DNA of 23,809 bases. Source: a bacterium (lineage in GTDB: Bacteria > Patescibacteriota > Minisyncoccia > UBA6257 > GWB1-50-10). The stretch covers positions 1 through 23,809 of the forward strand of contig DAIDBF010000047.1 of the NCBI GenBank assembly GCA_027310235.1. Reading direction: 5' to 3'. Below, one piece after another: positions 1 through 7,823 of this stretch. A model generated the notes under the pieces. It worked only from the letters and a program-made list of their open reading frames with translations, was not told the origin of the DNA and did no database searches. A program made the translations under genes and the position numbers. The first letter of the stretch is position 1. Each line of letters begins with the position of its first letter.

Positions 1-125
1 TCGAAGAGGTGTACGAGCCCTTTCTTATGAAACTGGGGCTTCTTCACAGGACCCCCTCAGGGCGCATTGCGACCGAACTCAGCTACAAGCACCTGAACAT
101 TCCCCGGGACGCAAAACTGCTCTAA
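1..125 (+). CDS. ruvB: RuvB C-terminal fragment (Holliday junction helicase), truncated by window edge
   Basis: The first complete codon is at base 3 and the frame stops at TAA 123-125, leaving 40 residues. They read EEVYEPFLMKLGLLHRTPSG and then RIATELSYKHL, the characteristic C-terminal winged-helix end of RuvB (a YEPFL..GL..RTP.GR.AT pattern). RuvB is the AAA+ hexameric motor that drives RuvA-bound Holliday junctions in branch migration. The Walker motifs would lie upstream of the window. ruvC lies about 4.3 kb downstream on the same strand, so the resolvase machinery is loosely grouped. tsaE starts 10 bases after the stop. Identification rests on the tail alone but the motif is distinctive. 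Confidence 0.9.
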   Translation, partial: EEVYEPFLMKLGLLHRTPSGRIATELSYKHLNIPRDAKLL

Positions 126-134
126 AATACATAC

Positions 135-596
135 ATGATAACGAGCAGAACAAGCGTTTCTCCGCGCGAAACGAGGCGTGAGGGCGCCTTTCTTGCAAAG
201 GAGCTTCTGAAACACCGGGACCAAAAGCCGATCATAATAACACTCGAAGGAGAGCTCGGTGCCGGCAAGACAACGTTTGTAAAGGGATTTGCGCGGGAAT
301 TGGGGCTAAAACGCACTATTACAAGCCCAACCTTCCTTATCGTCCGCCATTATGCCTTACGGGGCTTCCTTAAACATTTTTTTCACATCGATGCGTATCG
401 CATTAAAAACATTAAAGAAACAAAGGCACTCGGACTCAAGGATATATTTTCAACTCCGGAGAGCGTTACGCTCGTCGAGTGGCCCGAACATGTTCGCGGC
501 GCACTTCCCCGAGACACAGTACACATTTTTTTAGAACACGGAAAGAAAGAGCGAGAACGAATTATTCGCGTCGCCGCAAAAAAGAAAGAAAAATGA
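135..596 (+). CDS. tsaE: TsaE, tRNA t6A biosynthesis ATPase
   Basis: A 153-residue P-loop protein, the usual size for TsaE (YjeE). TsaE hydrolyses ATP in the TsaB-TsaD-TsaE complex that makes N6-threonylcarbamoyladenosine at position 37 of ANN-decoding tRNAs. Visible motifs are Walker A GELGAGKT (residues 39-46), SPTF (64-67), HIDAYR (84-89) and VEWPE (114-118), all in family order. The C-terminus is a basic Lys/Arg-rich tail. The ATG at 135 follows the ruvB stop by 10 bases with no clear Shine-Dalgarno site; TAAAAT at 123-128 could be a -10 element, but support is weak. The 3' end overlaps the polA start by ATGA (593-596), suggesting translational coupling. Confidence 0.93.
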   Translation: MITSRTSVSPRETRREGAFLAKELLKHRDQKPIIITLEGELGAGKTTFVKGFARELGLKRTITSPTFLIVRHYALRGFLKHFFHIDAYRIKNIKETKALGLKDIFSTPESVTLVEWPEHVRGALPRDTVHIFLEHGKKERERIIRVAAKKKEK

Positions 597-2995
597 AAAA
601 ACTTCTTCTCATTGATGCAAACTCGCTGATCCACCGATCGTTCCACGCGCTGCCGCCGCTTACCTCTCCGAAAGGAAAACCCGTGGGCGCACTCTACGGT
701 CTCGCAGGCGCACTTCTTAAGGTTCTTAAGGAACAGAAGCCGGATTATATCGCGGCGGCATTCGATCGTCCGGAACCCACCTTCAGAAAAGAAATGTTCG
801 AGAAATATAAAGCGCACCGCCCCGAGACGCCCGAGGAACTTGCCGAACAACTCGGGGAAGCGCGCACGCTCTTCGATCAATTCAATATTAAAACGTTCGA
901 CGAAAGGGGTTTTGAGGCGGACGACATAATCGGAACGCTCGCCGAACGATTCAGAAAGGAAGGGGAATTAAAGATTATTATTTTGACCGGAGATCTCGAT
1001 ACGCTCCAGCTCGTAGAAGACGAGAAGGTTGTGGTCGTAACACCGAAGCGCGGCGTAAGCGAAACCGTCGAGTATAACGAAACGGCCGTCCGCGAGCGCT
1101 ACGGACTTTCGCCGAAGCAGATCCCCGACTATAAAGGGCTTGTGGGTGACGCGTCGGACAACATTCCCGGCGTGAAGGGAATCGGCCCCAAGACCGCAGC
1201 AACCCTACTTCAGGAATTCGGGACAATCGAGCACCTTTTCAAAAACATGAAGAGGGCGGACAAGCGGGCCCCTAAAGTTCTTCCTTTTAAAGAGATTGCG
1301 TGTATCTCGAAGGAACTAGGAACCATCCGTACGGACGCACATGTTTCCGCGACGCTTCACGACATCGCCAGCAAGTCGCCATTCTCGAAAAAACTCGCAG
1401 GATATTTTGAAGAAAAAGGATTTATGAGTTTATTGGGACGCCTTCCTCAGGCACAAGAAGAAAAAGATGTTCCGGAAACCGATCGCTCGCCCGAAGAAAG
1501 TATAAAAGAGGTGGAGGTTGAGGGTATTAATGTCGCGTGGGCATGGAAACCGATCCTCAAAGAACGGATGCAAGCGGAAGAACGGATTCCTCAGAAGCTT
1601 TTTGATTGTTCTGTTGCGGGCTGGCTTCTTGCGCCCGAAGAAACCGATTTTTCGGAAGCGGCACTTAAAAGAAAGTTTCTAAAACATAAGGGCGGCAAAG
1701 ACGAGCTCCGCGAGCTGTTTCTAATTCTTAAAAACGCGATTACAAAAGAGGGGCTCGGGCGCGTGTGTTATGAGATCGAGATGCCCCTCATTGAGGTTTT
1801 GGCGCACATGGAGCTTTGGGGGATACAGCTCGATAGGAAAAAGCTCGAGGGGCTCTTTCTTGAAGCGACACACGAACTGAACGACACCGCAAAAAAAATC
1901 TACGGGCTGGCGGGCGTAGTATTCAATATCAATTCTCCCCAACAAGTGGGCGAGGTGCTCTTTAAAAAACTCGGGGTACAGGACGCGAAAATCAAAAAAA
2001 CGAGGACGGGGCAGTATTCGACCTCGGAAGAAACACTTTTCGCGCTTAAAGGGAAAAATCCGATTATCGACCTCCTTCTCTCATACCGAGAGACGTCAAA
2101 AATAAAATCGACATATTTCGAGCCGCTTCTCGCACTCATCGGGAACGACGGACGCGTGCATACTACTTTTATCCAGACCGGAACGTCCACGGGGCGGCTC
2201 GCTTCCGAAAAGCCGAATCTCCAAAATGTCCCTCAGGAGTCAAGGTGGGCTCCCGGGCTCCGCAGTGCGTTCGTCCCCGAATCGGGATGGAAATTCTTCT
2301 CGCTTGATTATTCCCAGCTGGAGCTCCGTCTTCTTGCACATATCACGAAAGACGCGAATCTCGTTCGTGCATTCCAAAAAGGCGAGGATATCCACACCCT
2401 TACCGTGTCGCGCGTACTCGGCGTTCCCGAAGCGCGCGTGACGCCGGAGCTGCGCCGCATCGGAAAAACGCTGAACTTCGGCATAATCTACGGCATGGGA
2501 CCGAGAGCATTCGCAAAGACAAGCGGTGTTTCAATCGAAGACGCCTCACGTTTTATAAAGAGATATTTCGAAGAGTTTCCTAATATTAGAGAATGGCAGG
2601 AATCATCAAAAGAACAAGTGAAGAAGAAGGGTTATGCGGAAGATTTTTTAGGAAGAAAGCGCTGGTTTTCGGGGAGTATCAACTCACGAAATCCCGGAGT
2701 GTTCGCCGAAGTGGAGCGGGCGGCGATTAATATGCCGATCCAGGCGCTCGAAGCGGAGATCGTGAAAATAGCAATGCGGGAGACTTATAATCTTCTCCAA
2801 AAAAACGGGTGGCTTGGAACGAAGGCAAGACTGCTTTTAAGCATCCACGACGAATTGCTCTTCGAAATCCGCGATGATATTCTGAAAGAGGCAAGGGGCC
2901 ATCTCACGAAAATCCTGGAATGTGTTTTCCCTCTTGACGTCCCTCTCGTGGTCGAGGGTGGCACAGGAACGAACTGGGAATTGCTCCATCTATGA
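593..2995 (+). CDS. polA: DNA polymerase I, 5' nuclease plus polymerase, degenerate proofreading domain
   Basis: An 800-residue family A polymerase for Okazaki fragment maturation and repair synthesis. The frame is open from 479, but ATG 593 is chosen because it begins the family N-terminus MKKLLLIDANSLIHRSFHAL and overlaps the tsaE stop as ATGA. The 5' nuclease domain occupies about 1-290, with acidic motifs FEADDIIG (108-114), LTGDLDTLQ (131-139) and the helix-hairpin-helix around GLVGDASDNIPG (182-193). Polymerase motif A is DYSQLELR (D572), motif B is R621/K625/F629/Y633-G634, and motif C is SIHDE (750-754), so the polymerase looks active. The middle 3'-5' exonuclease region is shortened to roughly 100 residues and lacks the FDTET-type and N..D metal ligands, so no proofreading is expected. 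The O-helix Phe629 is the usual Pol I residue. Confidence 0.96.
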   Translation: MKKLLLIDANSLIHRSFHALPPLTSPKGKPVGALYGLAGALLKVLKEQKPDYIAAAFDRPEPTFRKEMFEKYKAHRPETPEELAEQLGEARTLFDQFNIKTFDERGFEADDIIGTLAERFRKEGELKIIILTGDLDTLQLVEDEKVVVVTPKRGVSETVEYNETAVRERYGLSPKQIPDYKGLVGDASDNIPGVKGIGPKTAATLLQEFGTIEHLFKNMKRADKRAPKVLPFKEIACISKELGTIRTDAHVSATLHDIASKSPFSKKLAGYFEEKGFMSLLGRLPQAQEEKDVPETDRSPEESIKEVEVEGINVAWAWKPILKERMQAEERIPQKLFDCSVAGWLLAPEETDFSEAALKRKFLKHKGGKDELRELFLILKNAITKEGLGRVCYEIEMPLIEVLAHMELWGIQLDRKKLEGLFLEATHELNDTAKKIYGLAGVVFNINSPQQVGEVLFKKLGVQDAKIKKTRTGQYSTSEETLFALKGKNPIIDLLLSYRETSKIKSTYFEPLLALIGNDGRVHTTFIQTGTSTGRLASEKPNLQNVPQESRWAPGLRSAFVPESGWKFFSLDYSQLELRLLAHITKDANLVRAFQKGEDIHTLTVSRVLGVPEARVTPELRRIGKTLNFGIIYGMGPRAFAKTSGVSIEDASRFIKRYFEEFPNIREWQESSKEQVKKKGYAEDFLGRKRWFSGSINSRNPGVFAEVERAAINMPIQALEAEIVKIAMRETYNLLQKNGWLGTKARLLLSIHDELLFEIRDDILKEARGHLTKILECVFPLDVPLVVEGGTGTNWELLHL

Positions 2996-2997
2996 GT

Positions 2998-3112
2998 CCC
3001 GTTAGAAATCGCGATCGCAATTTCTAGGGAAACATGATATACAAAAACAAAATAATGAGTCAAAATTACAAACATAAACAAGATTGCCTGATCGCAATCT
3101 ATTTCTAACGGG
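2998..3112 (+). promoter_or_regulatory. Leader with mutually exclusive hairpins before the histidine kinase
   Basis: CCCGTTAGAAAT (2998-3009) is the exact inverse of ATTTCTAACGGG (3101-3112), and the right arm ends directly at the kinase ATG (3113). The left arm can instead pair locally: TAGAAAT (3003-3009) with ATTTCTA (3020-3026), around a GCGATCGC palindrome (3011-3018). The long-range pairing extends by about six more pairs through GCGATC and GATCGC after a bulge. The two folds exclude each other, and the long-range one would bury the bases just before the start codon. No target-site duplication is visible, so a transposed element is less likely. The regulatory role is inference. Confidence 0.45.
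3034..3108 (+). CDS. Possible 24-codon leader peptide before histidine kinase
   Basis: A short frame begins ATG ATA TAC AAA at 3034 and ends TAA at 3106-3108, five bases before the kinase ATG. AGGGA (3026-3030) lies at a plausible Shine-Dalgarno distance, which is better than anything upstream of the kinase itself. The peptide starts MIYKNKIMSQNYK and is rich in Lys, Asn and Ile. Its last codons lie in the right arm of the long inverted repeat, so a ribosome finishing it would open that arm and could re-initiate on the kinase. It lies in AT-rich intergenic DNA, where short frames arise by chance, so this is a candidate only. Confidence 0.3.
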   Translation: MIYKNKIMSQNYKHKQDCLIAIYF

Positions 3113-4453
3113 ATGAACGAACAACAACAATCTTTCTCGATGCTTCTAAGGGAAATACGAACCTACCTCGGTCCGCGCGGACTGATGCTTCTCGGATGCG
3201 CCGTGCTTTCCTGGCTTTTGGCGCTTCTTCTCTCCGCGTTCTTCCTTCCCCTCCCCGTTTTACTCTCGGTTACGCTTCTTCTTATATTCGCCAGTATTTG
3301 CATTAGTATTGGATACCGCACGATCGCGCGATCCGGGGTCTCCGATAAAATAAAAAACACGGAGCTTGGCGCGGTGGTGGAAAACATCCGGGACGGCGTC
3401 GTGGTGTACGACCCGAACTTCAGGGTCGTCAACATGAACCGCGCCGCGGAGAATGTGTTCGGCTTTTCGGCACACGAGGTGGTGGGAACCTTTATTACAC
3501 CCGAACTCGTAAATAACGCCCACCTTCGGGTCTTTGCTCAGGTTATCTTCCCCTCGCTCGCTCCTTCAATTAATACTATATCGAGCGAGTGGCCCCAAAT
3601 TATCGATCTCTCGTTCGAGGAACCCCATCTTGAACTCCATACGGTTTTGAATCGCATCGTCGACGAAAGGGGCGAGGTGCTTGGTTTTTTAAAGCTCATC
3701 ACCGACGTCACGCGGGAAAACACGATTCTCGAGTCGAAGGGAGAGTTTATCACCGTCGCCGCGCACCAGCTTCGCACGCCCCTCTCCGCCCTGAACTGGA
3801 CGCTTGAGACCATACAAAAAACCCTTAAGGAGGGTGCGCCCGCGGACGCGGCTATAATTTCAAGCATCCAAGAGGGCTGGCAGCTTACGCAACGATCACT
3901 CAAGATTATTAATGATCTTCTTGATGCCGCAAGGATCGAGGAGGGAAAATTCGGCTTTCACGAAAAAGATCTCCCGCTCTCGGCATTTATAAAAACAATT
4001 ACGGACGAAGCCGGAATATTTGCGAAAGAAAAAGAGATAACAGTCCGTTTTTCTTCCAACGCGAAGCAGGACACGGTATATGCGGATCAGGATCGTCTCG
4101 GGATTGCGATAAGCAACTTCATCGACAACGCGGTAAAATATAACTCCCGTGGCGGTTCCGTGGATGTGGATATGAGTCCCTCGTCTGATGGAAGATCACT
4201 CACAGTACGCATCGCCGATACGGGCATAGGAATCCCCAAGGAAGACCTGCAAAAATTGTCCCAAAAATTCTATCGCGGGGAGAACGCAACCCAGCTTGAA
4301 CCGAACGGCAGCGGCCTCGGAGTTTATATCGCAAAAAACATCATCGAACAGCACGGTGGCGTGCTGAACATTACCTCGGAAGAAGGAAGGGGGACAACCG
4401 TTACTTTTTCCATTCCGCTCAAAGATGCGCGGGAAGGTATTTCTCAACGATGA
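3113..4453 (+). CDS. Membrane-bound PAS-domain sensor histidine kinase
   Basis: A 446-residue two-component sensor. Two hydrophobic segments at about 23-45 and 47-68 form a short membrane hairpin with almost no extracellular loop, suggesting intramembrane or cytoplasmic sensing. A PAS domain follows at about 84-200 (NIRDGVVVYDPNFRVVNMNR). The HisKA H-box is FITVAAHQLRTPLSAL, with phosphoacceptor His218. The HATPase_c domain has N-box NFIDNAVKYN (335-344), G1 DTGIGIP (369-375) and G2 GSGLG (399-403), so catalysis looks intact. No receiver domain or response regulator gene is adjacent in the window, so its partner is unknown. The final codons overlap the ruvC start as ATGA (4450-4453). No Shine-Dalgarno site is visible before ATG 3113, which follows the inverted-repeat leader. 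Confidence 0.9.
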   Translation: MNEQQQSFSMLLREIRTYLGPRGLMLLGCAVLSWLLALLLSAFFLPLPVLLSVTLLLIFASICISIGYRTIARSGVSDKIKNTELGAVVENIRDGVVVYDPNFRVVNMNRAAENVFGFSAHEVVGTFITPELVNNAHLRVFAQVIFPSLAPSINTISSEWPQIIDLSFEEPHLELHTVLNRIVDERGEVLGFLKLITDVTRENTILESKGEFITVAAHQLRTPLSALNWTLETIQKTLKEGAPADAAIISSIQEGWQLTQRSLKIINDLLDAARIEEGKFGFHEKDLPLSAFIKTITDEAGIFAKEKEITVRFSSNAKQDTVYADQDRLGIAISNFIDNAVKYNSRGGSVDVDMSPSSDGRSLTVRIADTGIGIPKEDLQKLSQKFYRGENATQLEPNGSGLGVYIAKNIIEQHGGVLNITSEEGRGTTVTFSIPLKDAREGISQR

Positions 4454-4920
4454 TTGTTCTGGGTATAGATCCGGGAACCACGCGGGCGGGATACGGTATT
4501 GTAGAGAAAAAACAGGGGAAGCTTTTCTATCTCGGGGGCGGGCTTCTTTCTTCCCCGAAAACAGACGAGCAAGGAGATCAGCTTCTTGCGCTTGAGCGTG
4601 GACTTCAAAAGATTATTGAAGCCGTCCGGCCCGACGTCGCGGGCATAGAAAAACTATATATCACAAAAAACAAAAAGACCGCGGTCCGCGTCGCGGAGGC
4701 AAGGGGGGTAATAATAAAAACGCTCTCCGCAAGGCGCGTGCGAATCGAGGAGTTTTCTCCTCCCTCAGTGAAACTCGCGGTCACCGGCAGCGGAACTGCG
4801 GATAAAAAGGCGGTAGCAAGGATGGTTTCTCTTATCCTAAAGATCGATACCTCAAGGATGCTCGACGACACAACCGACGCCCTCGCAATCGCCATTGCGG
4901 CCTCATCTTCCTTTCATTAG
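4450..4920 (+). CDS. ruvC: RuvC Holliday junction resolvase
   Basis: A 156-residue RNase H-fold endonuclease that cuts four-way junctions symmetrically as a dimer. The N-terminal strand MIVLGIDPGTTRAGYGIVE carries catalytic Asp7. Glu67 lies in VAGIEKLY, and the C-terminal LDDTTDALAIA supplies Asp140 and Asp143 with the family spacing. The Lys/Arg-rich KNKKTAVRVAEARG segment and GSGTADKKAV match the DNA-binding region. ATG 4450 overlaps the kinase stop by four bases; GGAAGG lies about 13 bases upstream, which is a long spacing. RuvB ends at the left edge of the window. No ruvA is seen here. Confidence 0.95.
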   Translation: MIVLGIDPGTTRAGYGIVEKKQGKLFYLGGGLLSSPKTDEQGDQLLALERGLQKIIEAVRPDVAGIEKLYITKNKKTAVRVAEARGVIIKTLSARRVRIEEFSPPSVKLAVTGSGTADKKAVARMVSLILKIDTSRMLDDTTDALAIAIAASSSFH

Positions 4921-4935
4921 CCATTTGACCCCACA

Positions 4936-4961
4936 GTAGTCCTCCTTAGGAGGATCACTAC
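4936..4961 (+). terminator. Hairpin after ruvC, possible weak terminator
   Basis: TCCTCC (4940-4945) pairs with GGAGGA (4949-4954) over a three-base loop. GTAG (4936-4939) pairs with CTAC (4958-4961) across a three-base bulge. A T-rich stretch (about 4970-4985) follows only after nine bases, so as an intrinsic terminator it is imperfect. It lies between ruvC and the promoter of the next unit, as expected for a boundary. Confidence 0.45.
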
Positions 4962-4965
4962 CGGG

Positions 4966-4993
4966 TTGACTTTTTATTTTTCTTCCTTATACT
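4966..4993 (+). promoter_or_regulatory. Sigma70-type promoter for the small acidic protein
   Basis: TTGACT (4966-4971) and TATACT (4988-4993) are separated by 16 bases, close to the housekeeping consensus. Transcription would start near 5000, giving a leader of about 45 bases before the ATG at 5046. It is the best promoter match I found in the window. Confidence 0.65.
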
Positions 4994-5045
4994 ATCCGCA
5001 ATAAACAAAGAAAGGTCGTAATATCAGACGGACCACAAGAGAATT

Positions 5046-5210
5046 ATGCTCTCTACGGAACTATTGAAACCCTCCTCGATACTGGCATATTCGGACGAAG
5101 AAGAGGAAGAAGAGGAGGATCTCGATGCGGGCCTCGGCGAAGACGAGGAGCCCGGCACAGGAACAAACGACGATGACGAGATAGATGAGTTTGACGACGA
5201 GGAACTTTAA
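5046..5210 (+). CDS. Small highly acidic protein, 54 residues, unknown function
   Basis: The frame ATG 5046 to TAA 5208-5210 encodes 54 residues. A mildly hydrophobic start MLSTELLKPSSILAYS is followed by a run of seven Glu (residues 18-24) and a tail of repeated Asp/Glu ending DEFDDEEL. About half of the residues are Asp or Glu and there is a single Lys, so the product is extremely anionic and probably disordered after residue 16. It lies alone between a near-consensus promoter (4966-4993) and a strong terminator (5227-5266), which is the main evidence that it is a real, independently expressed gene. It resembles no family I recognise. Possibilities include a DNA mimic, a protein-binding tail or a cation-binding peptide; none can be chosen from sequence. 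No strong Shine-Dalgarno site is present (AAGAG at about 5037-5041). Confidence 0.65.
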   Translation: MLSTELLKPSSILAYSDEEEEEEEDLDAGLGEDEEPGTGTNDDDEIDEFDDEEL

Positions 5211-5226
5211 TCCCCTGACTTTGGAG

Positions 5227-5266
5227 CCCCGTGCATTATTTCTTTGAGGCACGGGGTTTTTGTTTT
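5227..5266 (+). terminator. Strong intrinsic terminator after the acidic gene
   Basis: CCCCGTGC (5227-5234) and GCACGGGG (5249-5256) form a perfect eight-base GC-rich stem with a 14-base loop, followed at once by TTTTTGTTTT (5257-5266). It ends the acidic-protein transcript 16 bases after the stop codon and insulates it from the penicillin-binding protein gene. Confidence 0.9.
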
Positions 5267-5295
5267 GCATTTGTTTTGCAATTAAGATGATGCGT

Positions 5296-5301
5296 TATAG
5301 A
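5296..5301 (+). promoter_or_regulatory. Possible -10 element giving a near-leaderless PBP transcript
   Basis: TATAGA ends eight bases before the ATG at 5310, so a transcript from it would start within a few bases of the start codon. A -35 hexamer is unclear: TTGCAA at 5276-5281 is too close (14 bases) and TTGTTT at 5271-5276 is slightly far (19). The gene sits just after a strong terminator and so needs its own promoter. Support is weak but the context is favourable. Confidence 0.35.
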
Positions 5302-5309
5302 ATTATGAT

Positions 5310-7823
5310 ATGTTAAAAGAAAGGGGAAGGATTGCAACAAAGAGAAAAAAACCGAAAGCGCGCTCCAGGGAAAGAAAAAGGGTGCTGCTCTCGGCGCTCA
5401 TCATTTCCTTTATTGCCGTACTCGGCGTAGTGGTGGTTGGGGTAATCTATACGGTAGTGGCAATTCAACAACTCCCCTCGCCGGATCAGTTCTCGACGCG
5501 GCAGGTAAGCCAGTCCACAAAGCTCTATGATCGAACCGGAAAGGTGCTACTCTATGAAATTCACGGCGAGGAGAAACGGACCGTGGTACCGCTTTCGGAA
5601 ATTCCCAACTCCCTGAAAAACGCGACGCTCGCGGCCGAGGATTCTAATTTTTATACAAGACCCGCATTCGATTGGCGTGGAATTCTTCGTGCGGTGTGGA
5701 CCGATATAAAAGAGTGGCGAGCGGCGGCCGGCGGATCAACCATTACCCAACAGCTCGCGAGAAATGCGTTTCTTTCCGGCGAAAAGACCATCACGAGAAA
5801 AATAAAAGAGCTTATTCTTGCAATAGAGCTCGAGTCGAAATATTCGAAAGATGAGATACTCGGATTTTATCTAAATCAAATTCCTTACGGGTCGAACGCG
5901 TACGGGGTGGAGGCCGCGAGCCAGACCTATTTTAACAAACCGGTAAAAGACATTTCTTTAAACGAGGCCGCAATCCTCGCAAGTTTAGTCAAGGCGCCAA
6001 GTTACTACTCTCCGTGGGGAACGCACACCGACGATCTTATCACCAGAAAAAATTATGTGCTCGACAGAATGGTCTCGCTCGGGTCTATAACTCAAAAGGA
6101 GGCGGATGTGGCAAAAAAAGAAACCCCGGACTTCGCGCCGCCATCCATCGGATCCATAAAGGCGCCCCACTTTTCTCTTGCGGTAAAGGACTATCTCATC
6201 AACAAGTATGGCGAGGATGCGGTAATAAACGGCGGGCTTAAAATAATAACCACTCTCGACTGGCCGACACAGCAGATTGCCGAGAAGGTGGTTCATGACG
6301 GGGTAAAACGCAATAGCGAGCTCTACAAGGGCACGAACGCGGCGCTTGTGGCACAAGACCCGAGAACGGGGCAGATTCTCGCGCTGGTGGGCTCACATGA
6401 TTATTTTGATACGGAACATGAGGGGAACTTCAACGTTCCACTTCAGGGACTACGTCAGCCGGGATCGGCCATGAAACCGTTTGCCTATATGCTTGCATTC
6501 GAGAAGGGGTACTCGCCAAAAAGCATCATTTTCGACGTGCCGACGGAGTTTGTATCCGGAAACAACAACTGTCCTCTCATTCCTAATTTTGACGACTCTT
6601 CCGCACACTCCGAATGTTTCCATCCGCAGGACTTTGAGCCCTTTGCGGGGCCGGTTACGTTCGAGCAGGGACTTGCGCAATCAATAAACGTGCCGGCGGT
6701 GAAGGTGCTTTATCTCGTGGGGTTGAAAAATCTTCTCGAAACCGCTCAATCGTTCGGTATCACTACGCTTACCGATCCGTCCCGTTACGGGCTGTCTCTC
6801 GTTCTGGGCGGTGGAGAAATAAAAATGATAGAACTCGTGAATGCATATGCAACACTTGCCGAGGAGGGGGTGCGGCACGATCAAACGATGGTGCTCGAGG
6901 TTTCCGACTCAAACGGCAAGGTGCTTGACACATATCGCGATCAAAACACGAAGGTTATAGACCCTGAGTATCCGCGCCTTATAAATCAAATCCTATCGGA
7001 TAAACAGCTCCGCTCGGGACTTTTTCAGGGAAGTTTGTCGTTAACCGTTTTTCCCAATCGCGATGTGGCGCTCAAAACAGGGACTACGAACGACTATCGG
7101 GATGCGTGGGCGTTTGGCTACACCCCATCGCTTGTAGTCGGCGTGTGGGCGGGAAACAACAACAATACGCCGATGCAGCGGCAAGGATCAAGCATTCTCG
7201 CGGCAGTTCCTATGTGGAGTGACTTCTTAAACCAAGTGCTGCCGAACTATCCGAACGAACTTTTTACAAAACCTGATCCCCTCCCCCTTTCTCAAAAACC
7301 GATGCTGGGCGGGCAGTATGTATATAACGCGACCGTCGGTGGAACAACGCGTCCCCAGATACATTCTCTTCTTTATTATGTGGATAAAAATGACCCCACA
7401 GGACCAATTCCGAAGGATCCCTCGGAAGATCCGCAATTTTTGAATTGGGAGGCTGGCGTGCTTGAATGGGCGAAGAAGAGCGTCGGAAACTTCGGTTTTT
7501 TCAATCAACCGATTCCTTTCGGGGCGGAAGTGAGCGGGTCTGGCGGAGGAGTCACAATACAAAATATAACCCCCTCGAACGGATCGTTTGTCACATCGCC
7601 GTTTCTCGTCCGCGCCGATATACGCTCCGGAAGTCCATTACAAACAGTTGGGATATATATAAACGGTGTTCCGGCGACACTATTTGAAGAAATATCCCAA
7701 GAATCATATCGTTTTGAGTACCAAGCGACGCAAGCGCTTGGTCCGCAAAACACGATCGAGATCAGAGCTGTTACTTCTGACGGCAAGTCCGGGTCGTCGA
7801 AAATAATCGTGTATCGCCGCTAA
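5310..7823 (+). CDS. Bifunctional class A penicillin-binding protein (1A-like)
   Basis: An 837-residue peptidoglycan synthase anchored by one TM helix (about 26-48) after a strongly basic cytoplasmic start. The GT51 glycosyltransferase domain (about 75-250) has catalytic Glu110 in LAAEDSNFY, then GGSTITQQLARN (141-152), which polymerises lipid II. The transpeptidase domain has the SxxK motif GSAMKP (Ser386/Lys389), SxN at SIN (458-460) and KTGTT (589-593), so both activities look intact. The C-terminal ~90 residues (VTIQNITPSNGSFVTSPF onward) look like an Ig-like/PBP1C-type add-on domain, probably extracellular. ATG 5310 has no Shine-Dalgarno site upstream. The stop TAA (7821-7823) overlaps the opposing dnaN stop. 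Confidence 0.93.
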   Translation: MLKERGRIATKRKKPKARSRERKRVLLSALIISFIAVLGVVVVGVIYTVVAIQQLPSPDQFSTRQVSQSTKLYDRTGKVLLYEIHGEEKRTVVPLSEIPNSLKNATLAAEDSNFYTRPAFDWRGILRAVWTDIKEWRAAAGGSTITQQLARNAFLSGEKTITRKIKELILAIELESKYSKDEILGFYLNQIPYGSNAYGVEAASQTYFNKPVKDISLNEAAILASLVKAPSYYSPWGTHTDDLITRKNYVLDRMVSLGSITQKEADVAKKETPDFAPPSIGSIKAPHFSLAVKDYLINKYGEDAVINGGLKIITTLDWPTQQIAEKVVHDGVKRNSELYKGTNAALVAQDPRTGQILALVGSHDYFDTEHEGNFNVPLQGLRQPGSAMKPFAYMLAFEKGYSPKSIIFDVPTEFVSGNNNCPLIPNFDDSSAHSECFHPQDFEPFAGPVTFEQGLAQSINVPAVKVLYLVGLKNLLETAQSFGITTLTDPSRYGLSLVLGGGEIKMIELVNAYATLAEEGVRHDQTMVLEVSDSNGKVLDTYRDQNTKVIDPEYPRLINQILSDKQLRSGLFQGSLSLTVFPNRDVALKTGTTNDYRDAWAFGYTPSLVVGVWAGNNNNTPMQRQGSSILAAVPMWSDFLNQVLPNYPNELFTKPDPLPLSQKPMLGGQYVYNATVGGTTRPQIHSLLYYVDKNDPTGPIPKDPSEDPQFLNWEAGVLEWAKKSVGNFGFFNQPIPFGAEVSGSGGGVTIQNITPSNGSFVTSPFLVRADIRSGSPLQTVGIYINGVPATLFEEISQESYRFEYQATQALGPQNTIEIRAVTSDGKSGSSKIIVYRR

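Noticed and set aside
479..592. N-terminal extension of polA by 38 codons
   Set aside because: The extension is a basic, Ser/Arg-rich shadow of tsaE; the family start is at 593, which also overlaps the tsaE stop.
4940..4962. CCTCCTTAGGAGGATCAC resembles the 3' end of 16S rRNA and a Shine-Dalgarno motif
   Set aside because: The elements are in the wrong order for 16S rRNA and no upstream rRNA sequence is present; it is explained by the simple hairpin.
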